Below, one piece after another: positions 44,902-57,451 of a DNA stretch of 64,000 nt. Source of the DNA: Nemophila menziesii (Eukaryota; Streptophyta; Magnoliopsida; Boraginales; Hydrophyllaceae). The notes under the pieces are model-generated. The model was not told where the DNA came from. It ran no database searches and saw only the letters and a list, made by a program, of their open reading frames with translations. The DNA lies in contig JARWIR010000001.1 in NCBI GenBank assembly GCA_029959085.1, forward strand, positions 72,044,899 through 72,108,898, given 5' to 3'. The position numbers and the translations under genes were made by a program. The first letter of the stretch is position 1. Each line of letters opens with the position of its first letter.

Positions 44902-46308
44902 CTACTGAAGATTGTGCCACGCAGTCTTGTTTTTTGATGACCATGAGAATATTCCTGAGCCGAATAAGAATGTATAGCCTGGGGTACTTTTCATATCATC
45001 TACCGATCCAGCCCAATCGCTGTCTGTGTAGGCACTCAGTCTTGATTCAGTGCTAGGCTCGTACAAAATGCCATAGTCCTTTGTACCTTGTAAGTATCTT
45101 AATATTCTTTTTCCTGCTCCATAGTGGACTTGGCTCGGACTGTGCATGAACCTTGATAATAGACTCGTAGCGTACATGATGTCTGGTCTCGTGGCTGTAA
45201 GATATAGCAAACTTCCTATGAGACTTCTGTATATTGCTGGATCTATCTTAGCTGAGCCGTCTTCTTTGTTTATTTTTTTGTTAGTGACTAGAGGAGTAGC
45301 AACAGTCTTGCACCCATGCATCTTGAACTTCTTTAGAAGTTACTATGTGTATTTCTTTTGTGAGATGAATATTCCTCTTGTATTTTGTCTCACCTCAATG
45401 CCGAGAAAGTAGTGCATTAACCCGAGATCCGTCATCTCGAAGGTTTTCATCATATCTTCTTTGAATTCTTTGATAATTTTCTCATTGGTCCCTGTATAGA
45501 TGAGATCATCTACATATAGAGAGACAATGAGTCTGTTATTATTACCTTGGTTTTTAATGTAGAGAGTAGGCTCATTTTGACTTCTCGTGAATCCTCGATT
45601 AGTGAAGTAATTGTCAATTCGACTGTACCATGCCCGAGGAGCTTGCATAAGTCCGTATAGTGCTTTTTGTAGTCTTAGAACTCGATCTTCTTGGCCTTTC
45701 TCTACGAACCCTTGAGGTTGCTTGACGTATATCTCTTCTTCTAGATAGCCATTGAGGAACGTTGACTTTACATCTAGTTGATATATCTACCATTGCTTTT
45801 GAGCAGCTAATGCAATAAGTGCTCTTATAGTGTCTAAGCTTGCAACTGGATAAAATATCTCGTTGTAGTCAATACCTGGTAGTTGTGAGTACCCTTTAGC
45901 AATCACTCTTGCTTTATGTTTTTGGATTGAGCCATCTGGGTTGAGTTTTGTCTTGTAGACCCACTTGACTCCGATGACTTCTTTGTTGGTTGGCCGATCT
46001 ACCAACTCCCACGTTTTATTTTTCTTGATCATTTTGATCTCTTCCTCCATTGCATTTACCCATTCTTTTTGTTTTGATGCTGCTTCAAAGCTTTCAGGTT
46101 CCAAAGTCACGAAATTGCAGGTTTGATATATGTCTCTAAGTGACCTTGTCTTGCCTGGTGTTGCTGGAGATGACTCGTCATCACTGGATGAAGATGAAGA
46201 TGATCTTGGAGTTCTTGGTGATATGGGTTCCTGAGTATTTTGTGGACCATCTTCTTCAGTATTATCCATCTTGCGCACCCTTGGTACCATTATAGTTTGT
46301 CGTTCCAC
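44902..46308 (-). pseudogene. Element 7 RT and RNase H
   Basis: One frame with two stops (45787-45789 TAG; 45343-45345). RT: WVYKTKLNPDGSIQKHKARV, LMQAPRAWYSRID, the catalytic LYVDDLIYTG (YVDD at 45505-45516) and MHYFLGIEV. RNase H start: YRSLIGSLLYLTATRPDI, YTDSDWAGS. The end beyond SSKNKTAW is frameshifted. Confidence 0.88.
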
Positions 46309-46403
46309 CTTTCCTTCATCCCAATTCCATTTTGAATTTTCGTCGAACTCGACATCCCGGCTGACAATGAGTTTCTTTGTTTTGATATTATAAGTTATAT
46401 AGC

Positions 46404-47550
46404 CTATTGATTTCTAGCTATAGACGGGAATATTCCTTTTTCTGTCTTCTCTTCTAGTTTATGTCGTTTTTCTTTCAGAATATGCATGTAGCAGATGCTT
46501 CCGAAGACTCTAAGGTGTTGTACGGACGGCTTTTCTTCCACTCCATGCTTCAATTGGTGTTTTATTTTGAACGGACTTTGTTGGACATCTGTTGAGAAGA
46601 TAGACTGCACTGTATACTGCTTCTGCCCAGAAATCCTTTGGCATTCCTTTCTCTGCTAGCATAGTCCTTGCCATCTCCATGACTGTTCTGTTCTTCCTTT
46701 CTGACACGCCATTCTGTTCTGGAGCGTAGCCGACAGTTAGTTGGTGTTTGACTCCTTCATCGTCACAAAATATATTGAACTCCTTTGAGGTATACTCCTT
46801 TCCTTGATCACTTCGAATGACTTAATTTGTCGACCACTTTGATTTTCGACAAGATTTTTGAATTTCTTGAAGATACTGAATACTTCTGACTTTTCTCGCA
46901 TGAAGTAGAACCAAGTCATTCTAGTATAATCATCAATGAAAAGGATGAAATACCTGTTATTTTCAAATGTTGGAGTCCTCATTGGTCCGCATACGTCTGT
47001 ATGGATCAGCTCTAGCACGTGCTTGGCTCTCCATGCTTTGCCTGAAGGGAATGATTTTCTATGTTGTTTTCCTTCTAGGCATCTCTCGCACACGTCGTTA
47101 TTTACTTGGATGACTGGTAGATTTTTCATCATATTTTTCTGATGGAGAATCTTTAACCCATAAGATTTGAAGTGTCCGAACCTTCGGTGCCATAGCCATG
47201 ATTGGTCTTCTTGAGCTTTCATGGCCGTTTCAACATACTTCCATTGGATCAGAAAATTTCTCTGCTGTTGCATTTTTACTACAGCTATTTCTTGGTTTTT
47301 TACTTTTATTATCATATATCGTGCACGAGTCATCTTTAAATAAGAGTTTATATCCTCTTTCCATCATTTGACCCACACTTAATAGATTTGTATCTAGTTT
47401 GGGGACCAATAGTACATAATGGATTAGTCGCGTACCTTTTTGTGTGTTGACTGTGATTGTACCTTTGCCTTTGACCTTCACCAGATCTCCATTTCCAAGC
47501 TTGACTTGAGATTTGACCGATTTATCTATATCTCGAAATATTTTTTTCAT
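46404..47550 (-). pseudogene. Element 7 protease end and integrase
   Basis: Blocks 47230-47550 (protease end: ITVNTQKGTRLIHYVLLVPKL), 46737-47333 (LWHRRFGHF...CERCLEGKQHRKSF zinc region; ELIHTDVCGPM, FILFIDDYTRMTWFY catalytic core), 46510-46707 and 46404-46610 (SERKNRTVMEMARTML with the final Glu). At least three frameshifts. Confidence 0.85.
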
Positions 47551-48559
47551 CGCTGGTCATGTGGTTGCTGCAGCCGCTATCAATATACCAGGTGTCGTCT
47601 TTCACTTCTGAAGCAACGTGACATGCGTAGAATAGATTGTCATCATTTTTATATTCTTCGGAGAAGTTAGCTTGGTGTTTTTGTTTGGACCGACAATCTT
47701 TCTCCAAGTGGCCAAATTTTTCGCAACTCTTGCATTGCGTTTTTCCACGAAACCAACAATTTTTTTCAAGATGATTAGTTTTCTTACAAATACGACATGG
47801 TGAATATTTTCTTGATCTTTGATTAGATTCACCATTTTCTCTATTTTTCGAATTTTCTCCAAATTTTCTCCCCTCATTTTTAGAATTTTGAGACCTTATG
47901 TTGAGTTTAGACTGAAATGCGTTTTCGATGGATTCATATTCACGCATACTTAGTCTTTTCTCGTAAGCTTCTAAAGAGCCTACCAACTATGTTACTGACA
48001 GAGTGGCTATATCCTTAGTTTCTTCAGTAGTAGTTACTATCGGATCGTATTTAGCAGAAAGAGTAATTAATAATTTTTCTACGACCCTTTTATCGGTTAT
48101 ATCATCTCCATAGGCTCTTAACTGATTAACTATTTCTCGTAATTTAGTGTAGTAATTTTTTATGGTCTCAGATTCTTTCATTTTCATATTTTCTAATTCT
48201 CTTCTTAGAGTTTGAAGTTTAATATTACGTACCTTTACGTTTCCTTGAAACTCCTCTTTCAAAGTATCCCAAGCTTGCTTTGCCGTAGTAGCACCGCTAA
48301 TTCTTGGGAACAAGGACTCCACCATGGCTATTTGTATGATGTAAAGCGCCAAATTATCTTTCTCCATATCCTTAGTTAATTTTTCTTTCTCCGCTACAGA
48401 TATAGTCGACGTATTTTCAGGAATGGTATATCCCTTATCAACAATATCCCATAAACTTTGGGACATGAAGTATGTCCTCATCTTGATTTCCCAATAGTCG
48501 TAATTTTCTCCCGAAAAAATCGGGATCGGAATTTGGGTATTGCTTAGAAGAGTGGCCAT
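47522..48559 (-). pseudogene. Element 7 gag and protease start
   Basis: Starts MATLLSNTQIPIPIFSGENY; the gag core (UBN2-like) includes AKQAWDTLKEEFQGN and MKESETIKNYYTKLREIVNQ. A TAG at 47987-47989 interrupts the frame before ELVGSLEAYEKRL-like residues. Two zinc knuckles follow (CRICKKTNHLEKNC and CKSCEKFGHLEKDC), then the protease motif WYIDSGCSNHMT. Confidence 0.85.
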
Positions 48560-48627
48560 GATAATATATCTAATAGTAGAAATATTTTTGCAGAAGCTAA
48601 TAATCGCCTAGTTAATAATCGAGCAAA

Positions 48628-48639
48628 GCTCTGATACCA
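48628..48639 (-). promoter_or_regulatory. Element 7 primer binding site, initiator tRNA-Met
   Basis: Minus strand TGGTATCAGAGC next to the end of the 5' LTR. Confidence 0.9.
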
Positions 48640-48641
48640 CT

Positions 48642-49012
48642 TGTTGGTTTTTATATTTAGAAGGTAAAATTAAATGATTCGTTTTTTATATTAAAGAGGG
48701 AAAGAAAATTAATTTAATAGAAAAGTAGGGAATAGAAATGAACGGTGGTATTAGTAATGAAAGATTTTATTAATTAAGTAGATGGTACAAGGCTTTAGTA
48801 GTGGTTTTTGAATTGCTCAAGATGATGATCTCTACAAATGACCAAAGTGGTCTATTTATACTAGCTCAATGTCGGTTGAATTGTTTCTAGAGAAAACTAG
48901 ACTAACTTTAGTAAAACGTTTCTAGTACTTTTAAGACAATTCTATAGATTCCTATATACTTCTTAATAGGAAGATTCTAGACCAATTGAGAAAAAGAGCA
49001 TTAATTTCAACA
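48642..49012 (-). repeat. Element 7, 5' LTR
   Basis: 371 bp, TGTTGG...TCAACA; no MITE. Confidence 0.9.
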
Positions 49013-49017
49013 AGATT

Positions 49018-50988
49018 GATTTTTCTGATTTTGATGCTCTCCTTGAATTTCTTATTAATTCCCCCCGTTTGCCTCCATAATGAAAGAAGCCGATCCACGC
49101 GATCCACCATTTTTCTTAAAGGAGCCGATTGAAAAAATAACAAAATTGGCATATGATGTAGAGTATGCACTTGATTCCTTTCTAGTAGGAGATCTTCCTT
49201 TTTGGACATGTATATGCTGGCTTAATGATATCTATCTACGTTTTCTCCAAATCGAGCAAGAAAGAAGGACAAAGGAATATCTTAAGGAAGATCTCAAGGA
49301 GAGAAAAACAATGATATGTGATATGCTTCTTAGAGGAGATGAACAATCAACATTATAACCATTGTTGGTCCGAGTGGAATAGGCAAGAAAGAACTCGCTA
49401 AGGAATTGTATAATTCTCCTTGTGTTATCAGTCACTTCAAGTCTCGTGCATATTGTTCTCATAATGATATGAGACAGGCATTATTGGAGCTTTTAAATCA
49501 ACTTGTTATTCTTTCAGATAAAGATGGTTCCAAGAATAATAATGAAGAACTAACTAACCTACTCTTTGAATGTCTCAAAGGCTCAAGATTCCTTGTTGTG
49601 ATTGATAGTTATTCTTCTTTTCATATTTGGGATATAATACAAAGCTGGTTCCCAGAATCTCACAACGGAAGCAAAATCATATTAGTTTCTGGAGACAAAG
49701 AATTTGATTTCACAGCTAAAGCTAAGAGCATAAGTGAAGCAGATCAAATATGGGAGTCATTTTTTCAACAAGTAAGCTGCCCTAAAGAAATGTTGGAAGT
49801 AGGAATGAAAAGTGCAAGAAGATGTAAACCTGAATCAAAGACTTGGGTAGTTCATCTTCTTCTTCAAACCATTCAGAAAACAGTTAATAAGTGGGAAAAA
49901 GTAGCAGAAACTTTAGTGTCGCGTGTATATGGTCGGGCAGGTTCTCAATTAAATCGCATACTAGATTTAACTTGCTTCTATTTACCCAATCATTTACGAT
50001 CATGCTTTTTGTACATGGGAGTATTTTTAAATGAAGATGTTTTAGTATCAAAGTTGATAAGATTGTTTATAGCTGAGGGATTTGTAAAGCATACAACATC
50101 CCAAAGCTTAGAGAAGATAGGAGAGGATTATGTAGAGGATATGATTTCAAGAAATCTACTGAGACCTGCTAAAGTTAAATACCTTTGTATTCCTCCAATG
50201 GTACATGATTTTCTTGAAAGCAAAGTTATGGAAGATAACTTTTCGCAGATTCTTCGTAGAATATGGGATTTGGAAGATAACTTTTTGTATTCTATTTCTT
50301 CTCCACCCACAATATATCGTCGCCGTCTCGTTATTTCTTTAATATGGGATGAAATCATTAAATCAAAACCATGTGGACCATTTGTACATTCATTGTTTTT
50401 CTCATCTTATCCTCACCATCACCATCACCATAATTCCGTTGATATTTTCTTCATTTATAAGAATTTTAAGTTTCTTAGGATACTGAATTTGGAAGATATT
50501 ATCATAGGAGACTCTTTCATAGAGGTTGGTGTTCTTGTTATGCTAAGATACTTGGCAGTTAAAAGGTCTGTGAAATTTATTCCACCATCATCCATATCAA
50601 ATCTTTGGAACCTTGAAACTTTTCTTTTCAAACAATCAAATAATGAAGTTGTGAAAGTAGCAGACTGTATATGGGAAATGACCAAGTTGAGACACTTTAA
50701 TATATATCCTTGTTTTTCTTTTGATCTGGAGCCCCACAATAGACTAGACAATTCCTCTTCGATTCTAGTAAATCTAAAAACATTTTCCAAACCTATTCTT
50801 GCATATGGAGAAGATTTGGAAAAGATAATTAGAAGGCTACCAAGCATTCAGAAATTATCATGTGTATTTCTAGATTCATGGGATGATGCTAGAAAATGTA
50901 ATTGGTTCCCGATGTTGGGTTTTCTCGATCAACTAATATAACTCAAGGCGGATTACAAGGGGTTAGGTAAAAAATATCCATGTGAGTT
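49018..50988 (+). pseudogene. NLR coding piece: coiled-coil, NB-ARC and first LRRs
   Basis: Longest open block is 49406-50941. The P-loop has Lys where Thr/Ser normally binds the Mg-nucleotide (GIGKK). Kinase-2 has DS instead of DD. The GLPL site is replaced by KPESK. These changes predict poor nucleotide binding, which may mean the gene was already dead or had diverged. A His-rich run lies near 50420. LRR-like segments begin near 50460 (FKFLRILNLEDIIIG, MLRYLAVKRSVKFIP). Confidence 0.85.
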
Positions 50989-52148
50989 TGATAGTCTATA
51001 TGCGTCCTAGATGGGGGGTTATAGGACAATGGAAATTAATCGGCTAATTTTATTTCAAGTAAATAAAATTAAAAGCTAATTTGAATCTTATTGTTTTAGC
51101 AAACTAAATAGTTAAGAACTAGATAATCCTAAAAGACAATATTATCAAACTATTCATGTAAGCATTTTATCAAGCATATAGAGTGCGGAAATGTAAAGAG
51201 TGAAGGGATAGAAAACGATACACAACGATGTATAGTGGTTCGGTTTCCCTACATCCACTACCTAAGGAAGCCTCCTTAGGATTTGCAAGATTCTCAACTA
51301 ATCTTCGTAACTCTTAAACCGGGTGAGATTACAAACCCTTTACAACCACTTCAAAACCTTGAAGGAAATACACTTGTGTTATCATCAACACAAGGAACCA
51401 AGCATAGAACCTATGCTCACACTACTCTCTTAATCTATTACAAGAACTAAGAGGAAAGGAAAAGTGTTTAGGGGTGCTTATAAAAGCTTTGTAACTAAAC
51501 TCCTAAATGAGTGGATATAAACTATGTAGCTTGAGAATGAATATGACTTGAATGCTCCTTTGAAACCTTCTTGAATGATAATATTAATTGCTCTTAAGAT
51601 TGGTAGATGGAAGGCTTGAGTTGTGTCTTGAATGAGCTTCAATATATAGCTGAAAATATCTTCCAACGGTCAAAATGCTTCTATCTAACGGATCTATTTT
51701 TACTCCAACGGATATAAGCTTTGTCCTCTAGTAATAGTGCAGAAACCCTCTCTTGCGGTGTACCACGGGTATGGTCCGGTGCACCGCGAAATCGCTCGTC
51801 TCAACTTCAAGCTTACTGGTCGGACTATCCTATGCACCGTGTCCCTGGTCCGTGCCTCAGTCCGGTGTACCGCGCCTCAGTCCTGTGTACCGCACATTTT
51901 CTTAGCTTACTGGTCGGACTAGCCTGTGCACCGCGCCTCTGGTCCGTGGCACTGCGGTGTACCGCAGTTTCTGTCCGGTGTACCGCGACACTGTTCTTTT
52001 GAAGCTCAAGCTTAAGATAAAGGAATTAAAGACAACTAATCTAATGAGGGGTTTTGGAAAACCTTTAAAAGTGATACCAAATGAATTTTAGTTTAAATGA
52101 TGATTTGTCGAATATTAAAACGGGAATAAAAACAAGGTGAGGCTAACA
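50989..52148 (-). repeat. Element B, 3' LTR
   Basis: U3 (minus strand) holds palindromes CGGTGTACCG and CGGTGCACCG between about 51752 and 51990, then a TATATA box at 51643-51648. Confidence 0.9.
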
Positions 52149-52504
52149 ATCTCCCCCTTTTTGATGTTTGACAAATCATAAACTTTTGAATATGCCTTAG
52201 ATAAAGTTTTAATCAAAAACTCTCCCTCAACCTAATCACTACAGTTTTTATAAAAACTCCCCCTCACAAAATGCATTTGAAAAAGTTTAACTAAAATTTC
52301 TCCCCCTTTGTCAACAACAAAAAGAACCAATGATACGATTTTTGAAAATATTAAGGGGTCAAAATACATTTTGAGTAAAAACAAAGGCTAAAGAAATAAA
52401 TGGATAACAATTAGAAGCTTCAAGGACCCTATAACATCAAGAAAATATTAGCAACAAGATAATATACACAAAAAGCACTAAACAATAAAGGCATGAAAGG
52501 ATGG
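52149..52504 (-). promoter_or_regulatory. Element B multi-PPT region
   Basis: The terminal PPT (minus AAAAAGGGGGAGAT, 52149-52163) borders the LTR. Further tracts lie at about 52222, 52254 and 52310. The block TCTCCCCCTTTGTCAACAAC and its following AAAAAGAA is identical to that in element 2 (13836-13864). No coding sequence. Confidence 0.7.
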
Positions 52505-54748
52505 TTAGAGAATTTGCATGCCAATCTCACAACGAATTTTCTCAAAAAGATCTTGGGGTATAGGTTTAGTAAAGATATCGGCTAGTTGATTTTCCGAAGT
52601 GACAAATTCAAGTACAATATCCCCTTTTTGAGTGTGATCACGGATAAAGTGATGACGGATTTCTATGTGTTTCGTTCTAGAGTGTTGAATAGGATTTTTG
52701 GTAAGATTGATAGCACTAGTGTTATCACAACGAATGGGAACACAATCATACTCTAGGCCAAAATCTAGTAAGGTTTGTTTCATCCAAAGAATTTGAGTCA
52801 CACAATTTCCGGCCGCAACATATTCGGCTTCGGCCGTGGATAAAGCAACACTATTTTGTTTTCTACTAGACCAAGAAACAAGGGATTGGCCTAAGAATTG
52901 GCAACTTCCACTAGTACTTTACCTATCAAGTCTACAACCGGCATAATCGGCATCCGAATAACCTATTAGTTCAAAAGAGGTAAATCTTGGGTACCAAAGT
53001 CCTAGACTTAGGGTTCCTTTTAAATACCTAAAAATACGCTTAACGGCACTAAGATGAGATTCCTTAGGAGAGGATTGAAATCTAGCACAAAGACACACGG
53101 GGAACATAATATCGGGCCTAGAAGCGGTTAAATAAAGTAAGCTACCAATCATACCTCGATATGCTTTCTCATCAACATCCTTACCATCTTCATCTTTGTC
53201 TAATTTTGTGGATGTGCTCATTGGAGTTCCGATTTCCTTTGCATCTTCAAGTCCAAATTTTTTGATCAATTCTTTTGTGTATTTGGCTTGATTTACAAAG
53301 ATGACATCCTTCATTTGCTTGATTTGAAGTCCAAGAAAGTAATTCAATTCTCCCATCATGCTCATCTCAAATTCCTTATGCATGCTTTTAGAAAAATTCT
53401 CACAAAGATTTTCATTAGTAGCACCAAATATTATATCATCCACATAAATTTGAACAAAAAGGATATCTTTTGAAGACCTTTTTATAAATAAAGTGGAGTC
53501 AATATTTCCTCTTTTAAAACCATCATCTAACAAAAATTTGCTTAAAGGTTCATACCAAGCACGAGGTGCTTGTTTTAAACCATATAGAGCCTTTGAAAGT
53601 TTAAAAACATGATTTGGAAATTTTGGATCCTCAAAACCCGGTGGTTGTTTAACAAAGACTTCCTCATCTATAAAACCATTTAAAAAAGCACTTTTGACAT
53701 CCATTTGGTAAAGTTTAAAATTCATATAACAAGCAAAAGCAAGTAGCATACGAATAGATTCAAGTCTAGCTACCGGAGCAAAAGTTTCATCGAAATCAAT
53801 ACCTTCTTCTTGATTGTATCCTTGAGCAACTAACCTTGCTTTATTTCTAGTGATAATACCGGTGTCGTCTAGCTTGTTGCGAAATACCCACTTAGTGCCA
53901 ATAATAGTAGGGCCAATTGGTTTCTCAATTAATGTCCAAACTTTACTATGCTCAAATTGATTTAATTCCTCATGCATAGCGTTTATCCAATGATCATCTA
54001 GCAAGGCTTCTTTAATATTCTTGGGCTCAATTTGAGATAAGAATGCTTGATGAGCACATAGAGCAATAATACGAGAACGAGTGGTAACACCTTCTTTTGG
54101 ATCACCTAGAATTAATTCACTTGGGTGATCTTTGATATTTTTCCAACACTTTGGTAAATCCGTACTAGCTTCATTTGAGAGTTGACCATTTTCCTTAAGA
54201 GATTCATCATGAGAGTTTAATTCTTGAGTAGGAGATTCTAAGGGTTGATCTTGTGGAGTATCTTCATGTAAATCAACATCTACTACTTTCTTGATACAAA
54301 AAGGGTTAGTCTCATCAAAGTCAACATGCATAGATTCTTCAATGGTACGAGTACGTTTATTGAAAATGCGATAGGCTTTTCCCTTAGTGGAATAACCAAG
54401 AAAAATACCTTCATCCGATTTAGCATCAAATTTTCCCAAATAGTCCCTAGTGTGTAAGATAAAACATTTGCACCCAAAAACACAAAAATAAGCAATAGTA
54501 GGTGGTCTACCATTCCAAAGCTCATAAGGGGTTTTCTTAATAAGGGGTCTAATTAGAACACTATTTAACACATAACAAGCCGTATGAACGGCTTCACCCC
54601 AAAAGTATGTAGGAAAGCTATGTTCTTTTAGCATTGTTCTAGCCATTTCTTGTAGAGTTCGGTTTTTCCTTTCCACTACCCCATTTTGTTGGGGAGTTCT
54701 AGGAGCCGAAAAATTATGCTCAATCCCAAATTCATCACAAAAATGCAC
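52505..54748 (-). pseudogene. Element B integrase C-terminal part, RT and RNase H
   Basis: 52919-54748 is open for 609 codons: integrase end (APRTPQQNGVVERKNRTLQE with catalytic Glu), RT (WVFRNKLDDTGIITRNKARL, LYGLKQAPRAWY, IYVDDIIFGA with YVDD at 53435-53446) and RNase H start (LTASRPDIMF, YSDADYAGCRLDR). A TAA at 52919-52921 (probably a Lys codon) splits it from 52505-52801, which ends RNase H (RCDNTSAINLTKNPIQHSRT, ENQLADIFTKP). Confidence 0.92.
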
Positions 54749-54801
54749 AAAGGAGAGTTCACATATTCACTACCATTATCACTACGAATGCATGTAATAG
54801 A

Positions 54802-55600
54802 TTAGCCTTTCTCATTTTGCACCTTTCTACAAAGTTTTGCAAATTCATTGAAGGCATGACTTTTTAAAGTAAGGAACATCACCCATGTATATCTAGTGTA
54901 ATCATCAACAACAACAAAGACATATCTAGATCCTCCTAGACTAGTGACATCAACGGGACCAAAAAGATCCATATGCAATAATTGAAGTGGCTTAACGGTG
55001 ATGACCTTATTTATGGATTTAAAAGATGAACGATGTTGTTTACCAAGTTGACATGCATCACATAATTTATCTTTATCAAACTTATAAATAGGCAAACCAA
55101 CGACAAGATTTTTTCTAGACAATTTTGAAATCAAATCCATACTAGCATGTCCTAAACGTCTATGCCAAAGCCAACTATCATTTACCACGGATAAGCGTTT
55201 AATACGTTGACACATAATACTTTCAAGATCAACTACAAAAACATTATCCGATCTTTTTGCAATAAACATAGTATCTAACTCATCATTTTTGAAAACAATG
55301 TATCTAGATGCTTCAAATTTAACACTATAACCAACATCACAAACTTGACTTATACTAAGCAAGTTAAAAGATAGACCCTCAACAAGTAAAACATTAGAGA
55401 TAAGTAAAGAATTCATATTACCGATGTTACCTTTACCCAAAACGCGTTTTTTTAGTATTGTCGGCAAAAGTAACTCTATCACCTTTTGTTTTATATAAAC
55501 GTGTAAATAATGATGGGTTCCCGGTCATATGTCTTGAGCATCCACTATCAAGGAGCCATATATTTTGCTTCTTGATGCTCAATCCCTACACACAAAAATA
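54802..55600 (-). pseudogene. Element B protease and integrase N-terminal part
   Basis: The protease motif LLDSGCSRHMTG is at about 55524-55558 and is shifted out of frame near 55450. The next block (54802-55482) has LWHRRLGHASMDLISKL, CDACQLGKQHRSSF and LLHMDLFGPVD with VVVDDYTRYTWV. A stop and a frameshift between 54748 and 54802 break integrase after the second catalytic Asp region. Confidence 0.85.
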
Positions 55601-55602
55601 AT

Positions 55603-57396
55603 TTAGGCTTTAGGTACCCAATTTGGTTTGGGTCCATGAGGGTTAGTGGATTTTCTTTTTATAGCCCATATAGGCCTTTCCCAAAGTGGCATAAGAGATC
55701 CCAAATCCAATAATTTACGATAATAACAATGAGATGCATCATGACCAAGTTTTTCACAATAGGTGCAAGTGATAGAAGATTTTGAAGAAGATGGAATTGC
55801 ATTTGAAATTTTTGATTTTACAAAAACATTTTTCAAGGGTTTTTGTTTAGTGAATGGATCATATCCAACACCACTTTTTTCAAAAGCCATTTTTTGAGAA
55901 CCTAAAATCAAATCCAAGTTTTCTTGCCCACTTGTGAATTTTAAAATAATAGCATTTTGATCAACAATCTTTTTCTCCAACAAAGATTTTTCTTCCAAAA
56001 GATTTTTCTCAATAAGATGAAGTTTCTCATTTTCATCTATACATTCATCACAAAGATTTTGACAATCTTCCAAAGCTTTCAAAACCTCTTTAGTTCTATT
56101 TTTCTCAAATTCTAATTCTTTTGTTAAAACTTTGTTTGTTTCAATAGAGTTTAAAAAATCATTGTAGAGAGAATCAAATGCCTCATGAATATCTTGTTCA
56201 CTAGCATCATTTTTAGATAAAGAGAGTTTAGATTTAGGAGTTACCTCATCATGATTTGCCATAAAGGCAAAGTGAGTTGAACCGGTATCATCATCCGACG
56301 AAGCATCTTCATCATTTTCAAGTTCTCCCATAAAAGCAACAAGATTAACATTTTCATTATCACTTTCTTCTTCATCCGAATTTTGAGTATCCCAAGTGAT
56401 ATTAGCATGCATTGCTCTCTTAGGTTTCTCCTTTTGAAGAAGAGGGCAATAAGTTTTGATGTGACCAACTTTCTTGCAATGATAGAAAGTGGGTTCATCT
56501 TGTTTGATAGCTCTAACATTCTTCTTATAGGGTGAGGAAGAACTTCCTTTCTTGGCAAATCGTTTGTATCTCATGAATTTTTTCATATCTCTTGCCAACA
56601 TAGCTACTCCTTCATCTTCACTAGTTTCTTCTTCATGTGAGTTCTCTTCTTCTTCACTTTCCTTCCTTTCTTTTCGTTCTTTCAACTTGGTACTCAAGGC
56701 ATGGAAGGCAATGGATTTCTTAATCTTCTTCTACTCATCATCTCTTATCTTTTCTTCTTCAAGCACAAGCTATTCCGTCATGAGGTTGCAAATGAGTTCA
56801 TGAACCGTCATTTTTGAAAGATCTTTAGTGTCTCTTATAGAGTTGATCTTTGATTTGTATTTCTTTGGAAGAGCAAATAAGATTTTTCGGCATTGTTCTT
56901 TGTTGGTGTACTCTTGATCAAGAGTCTTCAAGGTGTTGACAATGTTAGAAAATCTTTGATGCATAGCATTTAAGGCTTCATCGGGCTCCATACGAAATAG
57001 CTCATACTTGGTGATAAAAAGACCAATCTTATTTTCTTTGATATCTTTCGTTCCTTGATATGATAGCTCCAAGAGTTGCCACATTTCATGAGCCGAATTG
57101 CATTCACTAACTCTAGCATATTCCGTGACACTTAACCCATTTATGAGTATGTTCATAGCTTTGTTGTTTTTGGTGAGTTTAGCTATGTCTTGATCATTGT
57201 AATCATCTTCATCTTTTACCTCCGTTTTACTACCATTAACATAAGGAATGTACGGACCCTTCTTGATAGCAAGCCACAAAAAGTAATCAATTCCTTTGAC
57301 ATGAATCTCCATTTTCTTTTTCCATCCAAAGTAGTCTTTTCCTACAAAAAGCGGAGGTCTAGTAGAACATGAACCTTCCGGTTGATTAGAATCCAT
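55603..57396 (-). pseudogene. Element B gag with two TAG stops
   Basis: Starts MDSNQPEGSCSTRPPLFVGK; gag core with AHEMWQLLELSYQGTKD and MTVHELICNLMTE. TAG codons at 56770-56772 and 56731-56733 lie in one otherwise continuous frame and both look like former Gln codons. The second half has an acidic segment, a zinc knuckle (YHCKKVGHIKTYC), a long coiled coil and a second knuckle-like motif (CTYCEKLGHDASHC) before LMPLWERPIWAIK. Confidence 0.88.
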
Positions 57397-57437
57397 ATCG
57401 TATTAACTCTAGAAACGATTAAGTACAATAGAGCTAG

Positions 57438-57449
57438 GCTCTGATACCA
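57438..57449 (-). promoter_or_regulatory. Element B primer binding site, initiator tRNA-Met
   Basis: Minus strand TGGTATCAGAGC adjoining the 5' LTR. Confidence 0.9.
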
Positions 57450-57451
57450 AT

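Larger units (their letters stand above)
43959..49012 (-). mobile_element. Element 7: Ty1/copia retrotransposon in the NLR start region, decayed
   Basis: LTRs 43959-44561 (371 bp without the MITE) and 48642-49012 (371 bp), TGTTGG...CAACA. The perfect duplication AGATT is at 43954-43958 and 49013-49017. A tRNA-Met PBS is at 48628-48639, and a PPT (minus AAAGGGGAG) at 44562-44572. The order gag, protease, integrase, RT, RNase H on the minus strand is the copia order. About 4% mismatch between LTRs by eye suggests it is older than element 2 or element B. Confidence 0.9.

Noticed and set aside
49018..50941. Functional NLR gene
   Set aside because: Lacks its start (separated by 5 kb of copia), has a frameshift, two stops and a Sirevirus in the LRRs.
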